64,000 nt of DNA from assembly GCA_036488875.1 (NCBI GenBank), contig DASXGW010000002.1, positions 186,001-250,000 of the forward strand, written 5' to 3'. A model generated the notes under the pieces. That model had not been told where the DNA came from. It saw only the letters and a program-made list of their open reading frames with translations, and did no database searches. Every line of letters starts with the position of its first letter. The stretch's first letter is position 1. This DNA is from Candidatus Baltobacteraceae bacterium (GTDB taxonomy: Bacteria > Vulcanimicrobiota > Vulcanimicrobiia > Vulcanimicrobiales > Vulcanimicrobiaceae). Position numbers and translations under genes: made by a program. Below, piece after piece: positions 29,267 to 36,811 of this stretch.

Positions 29267-29754
29267 TGATTGCCGGCATCGTCCTCGCCGCCGTCACGAT
29301 GACCCTCCAAAGCGGCGACTTCACTCCCGGCGGGACGATTCCACGTACCGACATGTCCACCGACTGCGGCGGCGGAAACTTTACTCCGGAACTGCAGTGG
29401 AGCGGCGTGCCCCCTGAGACGAAATCGTTTGCGTTAATCGTTCGCGATCCGGACGCCCGGGTGCCGGGCGGCTTCGATCACTGGGTGCTCTACGACATTG
29501 CGGCCAAGACGCGACAGCTCGATCCCAACGCGCTGCCCGCGGGCACGAAAACGGGAATGGCCTCGACCGGAAAAGCGGCGTATTACGGCCCGTGTCCCCC
29601 GCCGGGACCGGCGCATCACTACGTCTTCACGCTCTACGCGCTCGACGTTGCGGGCATAACGGCCGATACGCCGCTAACGGCAGCCCAGCTCGTGCAGCGT
29701 ATCGGCAATCACGCGTTGGCGGAAGCGACGCTCCACGGCATCGCCTCACACTAA
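29266..29754 (+). CDS. YbhB/YbcL-type phosphatidylethanolamine-binding-like protein
   Basis: A 162-residue PEBP-family protein. Landmarks are DFTPGGTIP, CGGGNFTPELQWSGVP, VRDPDARVPGGFDHWVLYDI and GPCPPPGPAHHYVFTLYALD. The N-terminus (MIAGIVLAAVTMTLQSG) may be a short signal peptide. Bacterial YbhB-like proteins bind anionic ligands; no enzymatic role is established. The ATG at 29266 overlaps the stop of the M3-like gene (TGATG), which suggests coupled expression. An adjacent in-frame GTG at 29263 is an alternative start. Confidence 0.92.
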   Translation: MIAGIVLAAVTMTLQSGDFTPGGTIPRTDMSTDCGGGNFTPELQWSGVPPETKSFALIVRDPDARVPGGFDHWVLYDIAAKTRQLDPNALPAGTKTGMASTGKAAYYGPCPPPGPAHHYVFTLYALDVAGITADTPLTAAQLVQRIGNHALAEATLHGIASH

Positions 29755-29758
29755 AGCG

Positions 29759-30697
29759 TTACTGTTTCGTAAAATCCGGCGGGATCGAAAACAGCGCATC
29801 GGCATCCGCGCCGCTGAACCACTTGACGTTGCCGCGTTCGATCACGATGGCCGCCGAGCCGCGCGCGCCCATGTTCGTGTTCATCAGCGAGTACATGACC
29901 AGGCGATCGCCGTCGGACATCGCGTTGCCCGTGCCCGTGAAGTGCATGTGCGGCTGGCAGCCGCCGCTGCGCTGCGCCATGCCGCCCGCGGTCATCGTTC
30001 GCGGCAGCGGGCAGAACGGGCGAGGCACGTGGATTTGAGAGACGTACTTCGTCATCGCCATGTTCATATTGCCGTTCTGGCACGATCCGGTAGCGTTGGC
30101 CATCGTCATCGTCATGTTGTTGTCGGCGCCGATCGTCGCGATACCGTCGATGGACAGCGGGCCGAGATTCTTCGAGGTGCCGCTCATCGTCATGTCAACC
30201 GTTCCGGGCTGTTCCGCCGGGGCGCCCATCATGTTTGCGTTCATCGCGGGCATCGCCGACGGACAGGGCGGCTGGGTCGTCGTTACGGTATACGTTTTCT
30301 TCGCGAGGTCGAGATTGATGTACTGATGCTCCTGACACTTTTCTATGACCGCGGTTTGCGCTACCGGATCGTCGGTGCGAATCCAACCTTTATAATAGGC
30401 ATAGCGGCTCAACTGTCCGACCTTCATACGCTGCATCATCTTGCGGGCCGCATCGGGTATCCCGGCCTCGTCGTCTCCACCACCGCTGCCGGCAGATAAA
30501 ACCGCCTGATAGTCGACCGGGAAGCTTCCCGGCGGCGGTGCGGTTGCAGGTGGAAGTGCCATCCGATTGATCTCGTCGTATTGCAGCGCTGCCGGCGTCG
30601 GCGTTGCGGCGGCGGCGACGGCACCGTGCGTGCGGCCGATGGGCGTGACGAACGCGGCGAAAACCAGAGCCGCGACGACCGAGACTGCTCGCTTCAT
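29759..30697 (-). CDS. secreted protein, unknown function
   Basis: A 312-residue protein with signal peptide MKRAVSVVAALVFAAFVTP and good ribosome-binding site GGAGG 8 nt before the ATG at 30697. The mature part is rich in Met, Asn, Thr and Pro (for example MNANMMGAP and NMTMTMANATGS), has a few cysteines, and looks like a DUF-type beta-rich periplasmic protein. I recognise no family. It is transcribed convergently with the YbhB gene (4-nt gap) and divergently from the CDGSH gene. Confidence 0.75.
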   Translation of the reverse strand: MKRAVSVVAALVFAAFVTPIGRTHGAVAAAATPTPAALQYDEINRMALPPATAPPPGSFPVDYQAVLSAGSGGGDDEAGIPDAARKMMQRMKVGQLSRYAYYKGWIRTDDPVAQTAVIEKCQEHQYINLDLAKKTYTVTTTQPPCPSAMPAMNANMMGAPAEQPGTVDMTMSGTSKNLGPLSIDGIATIGADNNMTMTMANATGSCQNGNMNMAMTKYVSQIHVPRPFCPLPRTMTAGGMAQRSGGCQPHMHFTGTGNAMSDGDRLVMYSLMNTNMGARGSAAIVIERGNVKWFSGADADALFSIPPDFTKQ

Positions 30698-30771
30698 TCT
30701 AGCGTCCTCCAAGTAGCTCCGTGAAAGCACTACCGGAGTGCGCCGCAGGGGCGTCGAACGCCTTGCGCGAC

Positions 30772-31002
30772 ATGTCAGAAGTCGTTATCAAGGTTCGCGA
30801 GAGCGGCCCCTATCGTATTACCGGTCCGTTCACGTTGATCGACGCCGACGGAACGACGTACGAACTTTCGGGCGAGAACGTCGCCCTTTGCCGCTGCGGC
30901 GGGTCGAGCACGAAACCGTTCTGCGACGGCTCGCACCGCGAGAACGGATTCTGCGCCACTGAACGCGCGGCCGGCGCGGCAACCGTTTCGGAGGACGCCT
31001 AG
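30772..31002 (+). CDS. CDGSH iron-sulfur domain protein
   Basis: A 76-residue protein starting MSEVVIKVRESGPYRITGP. The CDGSH motif is CRCGGSSTKPFCDGSH, giving the three Cys and one His ligands of a [2Fe-2S] cluster. Such small proteins act in electron transfer or cluster trafficking. Its stop is 1 nt before the hmgA ATG, so the two are likely co-transcribed. A longer start (GTG at 30721) is possible, but neither site has a strong ribosome-binding site. Confidence 0.9.
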   Translation: MSEVVIKVRESGPYRITGPFTLIDADGTTYELSGENVALCRCGGSSTKPFCDGSHRENGFCATERAAGAATVSEDA

Positions 31003-31003
31003 C

Positions 31004-32173
31004 ATGCCGTCATACGTTCGCTGCGGCGCGGTCCCGCACAAGCGCCACATCCAATTTCGAAAGCCGGACGGCGGACTTTACGCTGAGGAGCTCTTCTCGA
31101 CGAAGGGGTTCGAGAGCGTCTACTCGCTGCTCTATCATCTTCGCCCGCCCACGGCGACGCTCGACGTACGTCCGTGGCAACGGCCCGAAGTGCGTCTGCT
31201 CGCCAACGAGCCGCTCCGCAACCGGCACTTTAAAACACATCATCTGACCGCGCCCGCAACCGACGCGATTGAGTCGCGCTCGCTCCTTTTGGGCAACGAC
31301 GACATCCTCGTTTCGATCGCGCTCGCCCAACGGCCGATGGAGTACTTTTACCGCAACACCGGCGGCGACGAGCTGCTCTTCATTCACGAGGGCAGCGGAA
31401 CGATTCAGACGCAATTCGGCGAGCTTGCGTACCGGCCGCACGATTACGTGATCCTGCCGACCGGAACGACGTATCGCGTGCTTCCGTCGTCGCCGACACG
31501 AATGCTCGTGCACGAATCGTCCGGTAACGTCAAAATCCCACGCCGCTATCGCAACGAGTTCGGGCAACTCGAAGAACACGCGCCCTACTACGAGCGCGAC
31601 TTCCGCGCGCCCGTGCTCGGTGCGCCGGTCGAAGGCCAAGGCGAATACGAAGTGCGCGTGACCAATCGCGGACGCCACGCGCTCTACACCGTGCAGAATC
31701 ATCCCTGCGACGTCATCGGTTGGGACGGATACTGCTATCCGTACGCGTTCAACCTCGAAGAGTTCGCGCCGATCACGGGTAAGCTTCACCAGCCGCCGCC
31801 CGCGCACGCGACGTTCGAGGCACCCGGGGCGGCATTCTGCGCGTTCGTCCCGCGTTTGTTCGACTATCACCCGCTGGCGATTCCGGTGCCGTACAATCAC
31901 TCAAGCGTCGATTGCGACGAAGTGCTGTACTACGTCAGTGGAAACTTCATGAGCCGGCGCGGGGTCGAGGAAGGCTCGATCACGCTGCACGCCGCCGGGG
32001 CGCCCCACGGGCCACAGCCCGGCGCCGTCGAGTCCAGCTTGGGCAAGACCTCGACCGACGAGATCGCCGTGATGGTCGATACCTTCAAGCCGCTGCTCCT
32101 GGGCGAGGCCGCCCTGGCTTGCGAGGATCCCGAGTACTACCGTAGTTGGATAGAAGCGCCCGCCAAAGCGTAG
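31004..32173 (+). CDS. hmgA: homogentisate 1,2-dioxygenase
   Basis: Opens the homogentisate ring to maleylacetoacetate in tyrosine catabolism. The 389-residue protein shows cupin-type features: GGDELLFIHEGSGTIQTQFGEL, then YVILPTGTTYRV, the NFMSRRGVEEGSITLHAAGAPHGPQPGA region carrying the iron ligands, and EIAVMVDTFKPLLL at the end. It is somewhat shorter than the classic 430-440 residue enzymes, so it belongs to the shorter bacterial subgroup. A GGAGG ribosome-binding site lies 9 nt upstream. fahA and hppD are nearby. Confidence 0.93.
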   Translation: MPSYVRCGAVPHKRHIQFRKPDGGLYAEELFSTKGFESVYSLLYHLRPPTATLDVRPWQRPEVRLLANEPLRNRHFKTHHLTAPATDAIESRSLLLGNDDILVSIALAQRPMEYFYRNTGGDELLFIHEGSGTIQTQFGELAYRPHDYVILPTGTTYRVLPSSPTRMLVHESSGNVKIPRRYRNEFGQLEEHAPYYERDFRAPVLGAPVEGQGEYEVRVTNRGRHALYTVQNHPCDVIGWDGYCYPYAFNLEEFAPITGKLHQPPPAHATFEAPGAAFCAFVPRLFDYHPLAIPVPYNHSSVDCDEVLYYVSGNFMSRRGVEEGSITLHAAGAPHGPQPGAVESSLGKTSTDEIAVMVDTFKPLLLGEAALACEDPEYYRSWIEAPAKA

Positions 32174-32208
32174 TCCTGGGCAAGTAACCCTGGTATACTA
32201 ACCGGGTT

Positions 32209-33414
32209 ATGGCCATCTCGAAGGTCACGCCCGATCATGCCCTGACGGCGCTGACCCAGTCGCAGCAAGCCCTCCAGACCGCCCTCACGCGCGAGTCGAC
32301 GGGCAAGCGCCTGAACTCGGCCATCGATGGACCGTCCCAGTACGCTATCGCCACGTCGCTGCAGACCCAGGTCGCAGCGTTTAACGCTGCCAGCCAGAAC
32401 GTCCAGACCGCGTTCAACGCCACCGACGTCGCGACGCAAGCGCTCGATCAGACGACGTCGATTCTGTCGCAGTTACGTACCCTCGCCGTCGCCGGCGTCA
32501 ACGACTTTCTCTCGCCGACGGATCGCGCCGCGCTGCAGACGCAAGCCAATCAGCTGGTCGCGCAAGCCAATACCATCGCACAGACGACCAACTTCAACGG
32601 TGCGCCGCTGCTCAGCGGGCAGTTCGCCGGACCCAATGCCGGATCGGCCGCGCAAGCGAACGCGGTGACGAACGCGCCGCTGGGGCAAGGCGGACAGCTC
32701 GTCGCGCAGATATCCGCGGCCAACGCGAACTTCCAAAATCCCAACGGTCCCGCGCAAGGCTTCGGCGGCGTCTCAACGCAGAACTCGACGATCCAGATTC
32801 AGATCGTCGCCGGTCCCAACGGCCAAGCCGTTGCAACGGTTACCGCCGTCGACAGCGCGACCGGCCAGCAAATCACGCTCCCGGGACAGTTCAATCCGGG
32901 CGCAACGGTCAGCGGACTCGAGAACGTCAACATCAAGCTCGGCGATTTCACGAGCGGCGATATCGGTCAAGTCGCGACGATTCAAGTTCAGCAAGCGGTT
33001 CCGGCGAACACGCAGAACTCGGCGCTTCAAGTGCAATCGGGCGCGAGCGAAGGCAACGTCACGAACGTCACCTACGGCAACGCGTCGGCTGCGGCGCTGC
33101 AAATTGCCGACGTTAATTTGTCGACGAGCGCCAACGCGACCAATGCGATCGGACAGCTCGATCACGCAATCGCGCAGCTCGGACAGACGCAAACGGCGTT
33201 GGGCTCGCAGCAAGCGGCACTGCAGTATCAGGTCCAGGCCAACGACGCCACGGCCAACAACCTGCAGACCGCCGAATCGAATCTCGCCGACGCAAATATC
33301 GGTGTCGAGAACACGAACGCGACGCTCTCTTCACTGCAGCAGCAATTGACGCTCGCCGTGTTGGCGCAGCGTAACACGCAGTCCGCCGCAGTGCTGACGC
33401 TCTTCGGCCGTTAA
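32209..33414 (+). CDS. flagellin-like protein
   Basis: A 401-residue flagellin homologue. The N-terminal D0/D1-type domain (LTQSQQALQTALTRESTGKR, LNSAIDGPSQYAIATSLQ, ending with the NFNGAPLL segment) and the C-terminal D1/D0 domain (LDHAIAQLGQTQTALGSQQ through LQQQLTLAVLAQRNTQSAAV) are both present around a Gln/Asn/Ala-rich central region. Signature residues of classical flagellins (INSAKDD, LxSQxG) are altered, and few aromatic residues occur. No other flagellar gene is in the window. A TATACT box (32195-32200) lies just upstream within an imperfect inverted repeat. Its stop overlaps the end of convergent fahA by 4 nt. Confidence 0.85.
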   Translation: MAISKVTPDHALTALTQSQQALQTALTRESTGKRLNSAIDGPSQYAIATSLQTQVAAFNAASQNVQTAFNATDVATQALDQTTSILSQLRTLAVAGVNDFLSPTDRAALQTQANQLVAQANTIAQTTNFNGAPLLSGQFAGPNAGSAAQANAVTNAPLGQGGQLVAQISAANANFQNPNGPAQGFGGVSTQNSTIQIQIVAGPNGQAVATVTAVDSATGQQITLPGQFNPGATVSGLENVNIKLGDFTSGDIGQVATIQVQQAVPANTQNSALQVQSGASEGNVTNVTYGNASAAALQIADVNLSTSANATNAIGQLDHAIAQLGQTQTALGSQQAALQYQVQANDATANNLQTAESNLADANIGVENTNATLSSLQQQLTLAVLAQRNTQSAAVLTLFGR

Positions 33415-34709
33415 GCTTTCGCCGCCGCGACGATCTCGCCGCGCGCGCTGCCGAACCCGATACGCCGCGCCCCGGGGCGTTCGCACCACCCGCGCATGAC
33501 GACGGCATCGCCGTCCTGCAAGAACGTACGCGTCTCTCCGTCCGGAAGCGCGATCGGACGCTCCCCGCGCCACGTCAGCTCGATCAGGCTGCCGTAACTG
33601 TCGGGCGTCGTGCCCGAGATCGTTCCGGATGCAAAGAGGTCGCCGGGGCGCGTGAGGGCGCCGTTTGAGGTGGCGTGCGCCAGCTGCTGCGCGACGTTCC
33701 AATACAGACTGGCCGACGACGTCCGCGAGATGACGTGCGGCGCGACGTTCCGGCGGCGCATCGATTCGGTTTCCAGTTCGACGGAAAGGCGGATATCGTA
33801 GGCCGCGGCGTTTTTCGCTGCCAGATACGGCAGCGGCGGCGGATCCTGGTGTGCCGGCGGCACGACAAAGGGCTCCAGCGCGTCGAGCGATACGACCCAC
33901 GGCGAGACCGTGGTTGTAAACGACTTGCCCAAAAATGGTCCGAGGGGCTGATACTCCCACGCTTGAATGTCGCGCGCGCTCCAGTCGTTGACTAAGACGA
34001 AACCGGCAACGTGTTCGAGCGCGCCGTCGACGGGAATCGGCACGCCGAGCGCATTGCCCGCACCGGTAAAAAATCCAAGCTCCAGCTCCACGTCGAGCAT
34101 CCGGGTGGCACCGAACGCGGGATGCGGCTCCGACGGCGGCTTGCGCTGACCGTTCGGCCGCACGACCTGCGTACCGCTCACGACGATAGTCGCCGACCGT
34201 CCGTGATAGCCTATGGGAATCCAGCGCCAGTTCGGCAATAGCGGCTCGGCGTCGGGACGAAACAGCTTGCCGAGATTCGTCGCGTGTTCGATCGAAGAAT
34301 AAAAGTCCACGTAATCGCCGATCGATGCGGGCAGCAACATGCGCACGTCGCGCACGTTGCTCACAAACTCGCCGGTGTTGCTTTCCCGCAATGCGGGGTC
34401 GCCGCCGGTTCGCAATAGCGACGACAGCCGGCGGCGCAGCGATCCGGCGGCGGCGCGGCCGGCCGCAAAAAGTGCGTTCAGTTCGGTCGCGCAAAACGCC
34501 GCGCGATCGCCCGCGTCGTCGAGCAGCCCCGCTTCGGCGAGCCCGCGAACGTCGAGAACGCTATCGCCGATGGCCGCGCCGATGCGCGGCGTACCGTTCG
34601 CCCGCGCGAAGACGCCGAGCGGAAGGTTTTGAATCGGAAAGTCGCTCGCGTCGTCGACCGGCAGCCACGACGTCAGCGCCGGATCGTTAGTGTCGCCGGC
34701 ATAGGTCAT
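33411..34709 (-). CDS. fahA: fumarylacetoacetase
   Basis: Last enzyme of tyrosine degradation, hydrolysing fumarylacetoacetate to fumarate and acetoacetate. The 432 residues match the eukaryote-like FAH form: FPIQNLPLGVF at the N-terminus, DYVDFYSSIEHATNLGKLFRP, GYHGRSATIVVSG, metal-binding DVELELGFF, LVNDWSARDIQAWEYQPLGPFLGKSF (core NDWSARDIQ) and a GTISGT region. It overlaps the downstream end of the unknown gene at 34706-34709, so the pair is an operon opposite to hppD. Confidence 0.96.
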   Translation of the reverse strand: MTYAGDTNDPALTSWLPVDDASDFPIQNLPLGVFARANGTPRIGAAIGDSVLDVRGLAEAGLLDDAGDRAAFCATELNALFAAGRAAAGSLRRRLSSLLRTGGDPALRESNTGEFVSNVRDVRMLLPASIGDYVDFYSSIEHATNLGKLFRPDAEPLLPNWRWIPIGYHGRSATIVVSGTQVVRPNGQRKPPSEPHPAFGATRMLDVELELGFFTGAGNALGVPIPVDGALEHVAGFVLVNDWSARDIQAWEYQPLGPFLGKSFTTTVSPWVVSLDALEPFVVPPAHQDPPPLPYLAAKNAAAYDIRLSVELETESMRRRNVAPHVISRTSSASLYWNVAQQLAHATSNGALTRPGDLFASGTISGTTPDSYGSLIELTWRGERPIALPDGETRTFLQDGDAVVMRGWCERPGARRIGFGSARGEIVAAAKA

Positions 34710-35632
34710 GCGAGCGGGGGAATGAGGGCGAGCGCGGTAAGATCGTCGACCGGCTCTTTGAAGCTGCAGCTCCCGTAGCCGACGAACGACGACTTCCGCA
34801 CGGCGCGCAGACGATCGATATCACAGCGAAGGTCCCGCCAGGCAAACGCGTCGTCCTCGAAAGCAAACGTCGAAGGATCTTCTTCCGCGACGATCGCGCG
34901 CAACGTCGATTCATCGCATCGCGACGCGAATGCGGCGGCCGCTAAGAGATTCAAAAATCCGTGCATCGTGAAACCGGTCGCGGCGTCGAGGTGGCGCACG
35001 GGGTGGTGCAGCCCTGCGGTTGCCTTAAACGGCAGTTCCTCTTCTTCGGCTGCCGCAATAAACGCAGCCACCGTTTCGACGCTCGGAAATGCCGCGGTGT
35101 CGAGACCGCCGCAGCGCAATTTCACGCCTAGCCGCGCGCGTTTCGCGGCCGCGCTGGGCAGCGCTGCGCGCGGGAGCTCCGCGTATGCCGGTAGATCGCG
35201 CAGCGCTTCGCGCTCGAGCAGCGCACCGAGCTGTCCCAGCGGCGCGTCGACCGTTTCGCGTTGCCAGCGCGGCGGCGGAATCGACACCTCGATGGCTTCG
35301 ACGCGCGCACCCGCCGCGCGCTGCCGCGCGATCGCCGTAAGACTTTCGCCCGCGACCTCGAGCCAACGGCCGGTATCGGCGTCGGGAGGCAGCGCGACGT
35401 TGACGAGGACGGAGAGCGGAAACTCGCGGCACGCGTCGCCCATTTCCTCGATGCGCGAAATCGGAACGATGAACCGTCCGAGCATCCAGGCGTGCGCGCC
35501 TTCGCGAGCGGCGGCGTACTCCGCGAGGGCCTCGTTCATGCCGAGCGCCGCCGGCGGAAAAAGGCCGGCATAGTCGACAAGGCTCTTGAACGCGGCATGT
35601 GCGGAGCGGCGCAGCGCAAGCGAAGTACTCAC
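34706..35632 (-). CDS. conserved-looking protein of unknown function, fahA operon
   Basis: A 308-residue protein beginning MSTSLALRRSAHAAFKSLVDYAGLFPPAALGM from a GTG at 35632. DYAGLFPPAALGMNEALAEY near the N-terminus looks like a conserved motif; later LGVKLRCGG, FPSVETVAAFI, FKATAGLHHPVRH and FLNLLAAAAF give a TIM-barrel-like alternation of strands and helices. I recognise similar frames beside fumarylacetoacetase genes but know no assigned function. It overlaps fahA by 4 nt and is divergent from hppD with a 58-nt shared promoter region, so a role in homogentisate metabolism is likely. Confidence 0.75.
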   Translation of the reverse strand: MSTSLALRRSAHAAFKSLVDYAGLFPPAALGMNEALAEYAAAREGAHAWMLGRFIVPISRIEEMGDACREFPLSVLVNVALPPDADTGRWLEVAGESLTAIARQRAAGARVEAIEVSIPPPRWQRETVDAPLGQLGALLEREALRDLPAYAELPRAALPSAAAKRARLGVKLRCGGLDTAAFPSVETVAAFIAAAEEEELPFKATAGLHHPVRHLDAATGFTMHGFLNLLAAAAFASRCDESTLRAIVAEEDPSTFAFEDDAFAWRDLRCDIDRLRAVRKSSFVGYGSCSFKEPVDDLTALALIPPLA

Positions 35633-35690
35633 CTGCGCTCTGTTCTCGCAGGGCACAGGGGCACCTCGGGGAGGTCGCAAAGGTGCGGTA

Positions 35691-36806
35691 ATGAGTACCT
35701 CCACCGAAGCCAGCGCCAACCCTCTCGCCCAAATCGATTGGGATTACGTCGAGTTCTACGTCGGCAACGCCAAGCAGGCGGCCCACTATTACATGTCCGC
35801 TTTCGGGTTCGAGCAAATCGCGTACGCGGGGCCCGAAACCGGAGTTCGCGATCGCGTGAGCTACCTGCTCGAACAGAACAAGGTGCGCTTTTTGCTCACG
35901 GCGAGCCTACTCCCCGATGACGAGATAGCTCGTCACGTCGCTCAACACGGCGACGGCGTCAAAGACGTCGCGATTCTCGTCGACGATGTTCGCGCGGCGT
36001 ACGGCGCGGCGGTGCGAGGCGGCGCAAAGACGGTGCTCGAACCGGCAGTCTCCGAAGACGACAGCGGCCGCATCGTCAAGGCGGCGATCGCGACGTACGG
36101 CGATACCGTCCATTCGTTCGTTCAGCGCGACGCGTATCGAGGTGCGTTCATGCCGGGATTCGTCGAAGCACGCCGCAGCATACCAGCGGCAAGGCGTCCC
36201 GAACTGCTGTTCATCGATCACTGCGTCGGCAACGTCGGGTGGGGTGAGATGGACCTCTGGGGCGACTTCTACGCGCGCGTTTTTGGCTTCTCGCAGCTGG
36301 TGTCGTTCGACGACAAGGACATTTCGACCGAGTACACCGCGCTGCGCTCGAAGGTGATGACCGATCCACGCCATCGCGTGAAGTTTCCCATCAACGAGCC
36401 GGCTCAAGGCAAGAAGAAATCGCAGATCGAGGAGTACCTCGACTTCTACCACGGATCGGGCGTGCAGCACATTGCTATTCGCACCGACGACATCGCCGAG
36501 ACGATTCGCGCGCTGCGCGCCAACGGCGTCGAGTTCTTGGACACGCCCGATAGTTACTACGATATGCTCGAAGAGCGGGTAGGCCATATCGACGAGGCCA
36601 TCGAGATGCTGCGCGCGCTGCGGATTCTCGTCGACCGCGACGATCAGGGATATATGCTCCAGATCTTCACGAAGCCGCTGCAGGATCGCCCGACGGTCTT
36701 CTTCGAGATCATCCAACGCAAGGGCAGCCTTTCGTTTGGAAAAGGGAATTTCAAAGCGCTCTTCGTCTCGATCGAGCGCGAGCAAGAGAAGCGCGGAACG
36801 TTGTAA
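35691..36806 (+). CDS. hppD: 4-hydroxyphenylpyruvate dioxygenase
   Basis: Non-haem Fe(II) enzyme converting 4-hydroxyphenylpyruvate to homogentisate. The 371-residue protein has two VOC modules: [18 protein letters not shown] at the start, then DHCVGNV (first His ligand), [14 protein letters not shown] (second His), and [22 protein letters not shown] with the Glu ligand and the C-terminal lid. The ATG at 35691 is preceded by AGGTG and gives the normal N-terminus; frames upstream are non-homologous. It supplies the substrate of HmgA 4 kb away. Confidence 0.97.
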   Translation: MSTSTEASANPLAQIDWDYVEFYVGNAKQAAHYYMSAFGFEQIAYAGPETGVRDRVSYLLEQNKVRFLLTASLLPDDEIARHVAQHGDGVKDVAILVDDVRAAYGAAVRGGAKTVLEPAVSEDDSGRIVKAAIATYGDTVHSFVQRDAYRGAFMPGFVEARRSIPAARRPELLFIDHCVGNVGWGEMDLWGDFYARVFGFSQLVSFDDKDISTEYTALRSKVMTDPRHRVKFPINEPAQGKKKSQIEEYLDFYHGSGVQHIAIRTDDIAETIRALRANGVEFLDTPDSYYDMLEERVGHIDEAIEMLRALRILVDRDDQGYMLQIFTKPLQDRPTVFFEIIQRKGSLSFGKGNFKALFVSIEREQEKRGTL

Positions 36807-36811
36807 CTGCG

